The notes under the pieces: generated by a model
What the model saw: only the letters and a program-made list of their open reading frames with translations
Told to the model about the DNA's origin: nothing
The model's database searches: none
DNA from: Phenylobacterium sp.
GTDB lineage: Bacteria; Pseudomonadota; Alphaproteobacteria; Caulobacterales; Caulobacteraceae
Direction: 5' to 3'
Assembly (NCBI RefSeq): GCF_013911965.1
Contig: NZ_JACESE010000010.1
Location: 62,001-126,000, forward strand
DNA length: 64,000 bases
Translations under genes and position numbers: made by a program
Part shown: positions 60,901 to 64,000 of the stretch, in pieces
How the letters are laid out: each line of letters starts with the position of its first letter
Position numbering within the stretch: the stretch's first letter is position 1

Positions 60901-61371
60901 TCAGCCAGCCTGGGCGAACTGGTCGACGCCCCAGCGGGCGCTGAAGTCGCGGGACAGCTCCAGCCCGATCGGCGGCGGTCCGCCGGCGCAGCCTTCGCGC
61001 AGGCAGCCGGCCAGATAGGTGAGGGCCCGCCGCACCGACTTGTCGGAATAGGGCTTGCCGATCACGCCGCAGGCGCCGGCGAGGTCCGTGGGCAGGCGCT
61101 TGACGTTGGCGGTCATGAACAGGACGACGCCGTCGTTCCGCTGCGCGATCTCGCGTGCGGCGTCGACGCCGGTCGGCCCGTCGCTGAGGTGGACGTCCAC
61201 CAGGGTGATGTCCGGATGCAGGGCGCTGGCCAGCTTCACGGCGCCGGCCGAGTCCATGGCGTGTCCCACGTCCTCGCAGCCGGCCTCGCGCACGAGGAAG
61301 CCGAGTTCGACGGCGAGGAGCACCTCGTCCTCGACGATCAGGACCTTCAGAGGTTCGGGCATCAGGCTCAC
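60901..61371 (-). CDS. lovR: Single-domain response regulator (LovR-like)
   Basis: A 156-residue protein with only a receiver domain. The acidic pocket is VEDEV near residues 12-16, the phosphoacceptor Asp is in [10 protein letters not shown], and a conserved Lys occurs in [10 protein letters not shown]. There is no output domain. The GTG at 61371 overlaps the histidine kinase stop (GTGA); an ATG at 61362 is possible. In Caulobacter LovR acts with LovK in blue-light and general stress control of cell attachment; the same adjacent order here supports the name. Confidence 0.85.
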   Translation of the reverse strand: MSLMPEPLKVLIVEDEVLLAVELGFLVREAGCEDVGHAMDSAGAVKLASALHPDITLVDVHLSDGPTGVDAAREIAQRNDGVVLFMTANVKRLPTDLAGACGVIGKPYSDKSVRRALTYLAGCLREGCAGGPPPIGLELSRDFSARWGVDQFAQAG

Positions 61372-62471
61372 GCGGTTCCGTTCACAGGCAACTTAACGAC
61401 GGCGCGCGTTCCAGGTTGCCCGTCCTGCAGGGTCAGATCGGCGCGCAGCTGTTGGGTCAGAAGGTCGACGATGGTCAGGCCGAAGCCGCGCTCGAAGCGC
61501 CCGTCCGCCGGAAGGCCGACCCCGTCGTCGCAGATCTCGATCACATAGTGGCCGTTCAGGCGCCGGACGAGCACCTTCAGGTGGCCGCCCTCACCCTCTC
61601 GAAAGGCGTGCTTGAAGGCGTTGTCGACCAGTTCGTTGACCACCAGGGCCAGCGGCGCGGCCTGCGAGGCGGCGATGTCGACGCGCTGCAGGTCGAGGCT
61701 CACCCGAACCTCCTCGTGGTTGGTCGACACGTCCCCCAGCAGATCGCGGACGAAGGCCGCCACGTCGAAGCGCTCGATGTCCTTGCTCTGGAAGAGGCGG
61801 CGATGGACGGTGGCGATGGCGCTGACCCGCGACAGCATGCTTTGCAGGGCCTGGCGCGTATCGGGATCGCGCGTGCGCCGGGTCTGCAGGACCAGCAGCG
61901 AGCTGATGAGCTGGAGGTTGTTCTTGACGCGATGGTCGACCTCGTGAAGCAGCGCCGTGCGCTCGGCCAGCGCCTTCTCGGCGGCCCGGGCCTTTTCGCT
62001 GACGGCGCTCTCCAGCCCGTCGCGATCGCGCGCCAGGCTGTCCTCGGCCTGCCGGCGCGCCGTCACGTCGATCTGAGAGCCGATGAAGAAGACCAGCTCG
62101 TTCTCGGCGTTGTGCACCGGGCTGATCTGCAGGGCGTTCCAGAACGGCGTCCCGTCCTTGCGGTAGTTCAGGAGGTCGACCGTGGCGGGACGGCCGGCGG
62201 CGATGCTCTCGGCCAGCGTCCTGACGGCCGCGGCGTCCGTTTCGGGCCCCTGAAGGAACCGGCAGTTGCGGCCCAGCACCTCGTCGCGCCGATAGCCGGT
62301 CAGGGCCAGGAAGGCGTCGTTGGCGAAGACGATCGGCATGTCCGGCGCCTGGGCGTCGGTGATGATCATCGGCATGCGGGTCGCGTGCACGGCCGCGGCG
62401 AAAGGGTCGTCGACGCCCGCGCGCGGCGTCAGGAGGCTGTCGGCCAAGTAGGTTGTCTGCTTTTCGGTCAT
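61368..62471 (-). CDS. lovK: LOV-domain blue-light histidine kinase (LovK-like)
   Basis: A 367-residue soluble kinase. The PAS/LOV domain has the flavin motif GRNCRFLQ, with the adduct-forming Cys at residue 70, and ends in [23 protein letters not shown] HisKA_2-type dimerisation domain carries [12 protein letters not shown] (His180), followed by ATPase motifs [15 protein letters not shown] and DDGVGLP. From memory, Cys70 and His180 match Caulobacter LovK numbering, which favours the ATG at 62471 (GGGGGG nine bases upstream) over one three codons earlier at 62480. Its neighbours lovR and a phoR-like gene also fit Caulobacter. Confidence 0.93.
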   Translation of the reverse strand: MTEKQTTYLADSLLTPRAGVDDPFAAAVHATRMPMIITDAQAPDMPIVFANDAFLALTGYRRDEVLGRNCRFLQGPETDAAAVRTLAESIAAGRPATVDLLNYRKDGTPFWNALQISPVHNAENELVFFIGSQIDVTARRQAEDSLARDRDGLESAVSEKARAAEKALAERTALLHEVDHRVKNNLQLISSLLVLQTRRTRDPDTRQALQSMLSRVSAIATVHRRLFQSKDIERFDVAAFVRDLLGDVSTNHEEVRVSLDLQRVDIAASQAAPLALVVNELVDNAFKHAFREGEGGHLKVLVRRLNGHYVIEICDDGVGLPADGRFERGFGLTIVDLLTQQLRADLTLQDGQPGTRAVVKLPVNGTA

Positions 62472-62634
62472 GCCGGTCATCCCCCCACGCCCCGGGAGAC
62501 ACGAACGCCGGGTGCGGAGCTGAGTTCCGGACGCCGCGCGGCCTGCGGGTCACGTTTCGGACGAATTCGGGCGGTGTCACGTCGATGACACAGGGGTGCG
62601 GCTTGGTGGATGATCCCGCCAACGGAGATTCGAT

Positions 62635-64000
62635 GTGTCGCTGCTTACGCCGCCGTCGCCCCTGAATTCGCGCCGCGTCAGCTCGGCGGGGCCGGTGCTC
62701 GTCATGGGCGGGGCCGCCGTCGCGGCGGTGGCGCTGCTGGTCCTGGTGGGCGGGGCGCACCCGGTGGCCGGCGCCTTGCTGGCCGCCGCCCTCGCGGGAC
62801 TGGCGGGCGTGCAGGCGGCGCGCGCTCGGGAAAAGGCCGCCCTGCTGCGCGAGGAAGTCGCCCAGACACACGCCCAGGTGAGCGCCGGCGAGCCGTCCTT
62901 GCCCTACACCGCCGTGATCAACGCCCTGCCCGATCCCGTCATGGTGATCTCGGCCTACGAGCCGGACGACCTTACCGGCCGGCGCTTCGTCCTCGTCAAC
63001 CTCGCCGCGCGCGACGTCCTGAAGATCCAGCGGGACGCCGGCCTGCTGGTGACGGCCATCCGTGATCCCGACGTCCTGGAGGCGGTGGACGAAGCCCTCT
63101 TCGGCGCCCTGGCCGGCGAGGCGATCTACGAGCCTGGCGGCACGCAGGAGCGGATCTTCCGCGCCTATGCGAGCCCTCTGGGCATGGGGACGGACGGCGG
63201 TCGGCTCGCCCTGCTTGTTCTGCACGACGAGACCGAGATCCGGCGCGTGGAACGGATGCGGGCCGACTTCCTCGCCAACGCCAGCCATGAGCTGCGCACG
63301 CCGCTCGCCTCGCTGTCGGGCTTCATCGAGACGCTGCGGGGGCACGCCCGCGCCGACGAGGGCGCGCGGGAGAAGTTCCTGGGCATCATGCAGGTCCAGG
63401 CCGAGCGCATGTCGCGGCTGATCGACGACCTGATGTCGCTGTCGCGCATCGAACTGAACGAGCATGTGGCGCCCGACCAGGAGGTCGATCTGGCCGCCGC
63501 CGTAAGCGACGTGGTCGACGCGGTCGCCCCGATAGCCCAGGAGCGGAAGATCCGCATGGCCGTGGAGCTCCCGCCGAGGGGAACAGTCAAGGTCGTCGGC
63601 GATCGCGATCAGATCGTGCAGGTGGCTCAGAACCTGGTGGACAACGCCATGAAGTACTCGTCGCCGGACGGGGAGGTGCGGGTTCGCCTGGAGTGGGGCC
63701 TCAGCGCCGACGCGGCCGCAGCCGGCCGTATGGAGAACGCCGCCCGCCTGCCGCTGCTCACCCCCGACCATGGCCCGGAGCGCTATGCGGCCCTCTCCGT
63801 CAGCGACGACGGGCCGGGCATGGCCCGGGAGCACCTGCCGCGACTCACCGAGCGCTTCTACCGCGTCGAAGGCCAGAAGAGCGGCGAGAAGTCCGGAACC
63901 GGCCTGGGCCTGGCCATCGTCAAGCACATCATGAACCGCCACAGGGGCGGGCTCGTGGTGGAGAGCGCCCTGGGCCGAGGGGCGACCTTCACCGCCTACT
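62635..64000 (+). CDS. phoR: PhoR-like phosphate regulon sensor kinase, 3'-truncated
   Basis: 455 residues are visible and the frame is still open at the window end. One or two N-terminal membrane helices (VLVMGGAAVAAVALLVLVGG and the next) are followed by a PAS-like region. A HisKA domain carries FLANASHELRTPLASL (His218), and the ATPase boxes are QNLVDNAMKYS, DDGPGMAREHL and GTGLGLAIV. There is no large periplasmic domain, as in PhoR, which senses phosphate through PstSCAB/PhoU. In Caulobacter phoR lies a few genes from lovK, which supports the name. The start is a GTG at 62635 with GGAG at about 62624. Confidence 0.85.
   Translation, partial: MSLLTPPSPLNSRRVSSAGPVLVMGGAAVAAVALLVLVGGAHPVAGALLAAALAGLAGVQAARAREKAALLREEVAQTHAQVSAGEPSLPYTAVINALPDPVMVISAYEPDDLTGRRFVLVNLAARDVLKIQRDAGLLVTAIRDPDVLEAVDEALFGALAGEAIYEPGGTQERIFRAYASPLGMGTDGGRLALLVLHDETEIRRVERMRADFLANASHELRTPLASLSGFIETLRGHARADEGAREKFLGIMQVQAERMSRLIDDLMSLSRIELNEHVAPDQEVDLAAAVSDVVDAVAPIAQERKIRMAVELPPRGTVKVVGDRDQIVQVAQNLVDNAMKYSSPDGEVRVRLEWGLSADAAAAGRMENAARLPLLTPDHGPERYAALSVSDDGPGMAREHLPRLTERFYRVEGQKSGEKSGTGLGLAIVKHIMNRHRGGLVVESALGRGATFTAY

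Overview
The window is a high-GC chromosome segment (roughly 70% G+C by eye) from an alphaproteobacterium, most likely a member of the Caulobacteraceae (Caulobacter or Phenylobacterium type). The main clues are a LOV-domain histidine kinase next to a single-domain response regulator and close to a PhoR-like kinase (the lovK/lovR/phoR neighbourhood of Caulobacter), and an RsaD/RsaE-like type I secretion pair beside an RTX protein within a large surface-glycan locus. I see no CRISPR array, rRNA, insertion sequence or phage. No gene-free stretch exceeds 300 bases; the longest are 45640-45862, 49568-49783, 15527-15739 and 42341-42532.

1-21,134 is mostly housekeeping and accessory metabolism: the C-terminal part of an autotransporter; metX-metW (methionine synthesis); a sixA / DUF952 / pyrD run of overlapping genes; a membrane histidine kinase; gamma-glutamyltransferase; a P1-family aminopeptidase; tRNA-Arg(ACG) with a good promoter; two small envelope proteins; a methyltransferase; a large metzincin-like protease; an AI-2E-type transporter; an SDR; and an Lrp/AsnC regulator divergent from a probable lysine 6-dehydrogenase / aldehyde dehydrogenase pair (lysine catabolism).

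21,235-58,148 is a surface polysaccharide and secretion island of about 37 kb. It holds an ABC-2 polysaccharide exporter, about eight glycosyltransferases, three sulfotransferase-like proteins, a PIG-L deacetylase paired with a GNAT acetyltransferase, a polytopic membrane protein, and three proteins sharing a roughly 39-residue repeat (consensus like FDPxYYLxxNPDVAAxGxxPLxHYLxxGxxEGRDPHPL). Next come the type I ABC transporter and membrane fusion protein, the RTX protein with a strong intrinsic terminator, another glycosyltransferase and, after an M23 peptidase and a LysE exporter, a seven-gene operon. That operon makes CDP-glucose and converts it to CDP-4-keto-6-deoxyglucose, with a C-methyltransferase, an epimerase, an acyltransferase and a reductase that suggest a branched 6-deoxyhexose. 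A reasonable reading is that the island builds and exports a modified polysaccharide and secretes a calcium-binding RTX layer or matrix protein that may associate with it.

58,145-64,000 holds a TPR/GT41 O-GlcNAc-transferase-like protein, a SemiSWEET, LovR, LovK and a 3'-truncated PhoR-like kinase. Genes are very tightly packed: many start/stop codons overlap by 4 nt (ATGA/GTGA/TTGA), and four convergent pairs share a CTAG at their stop codons.
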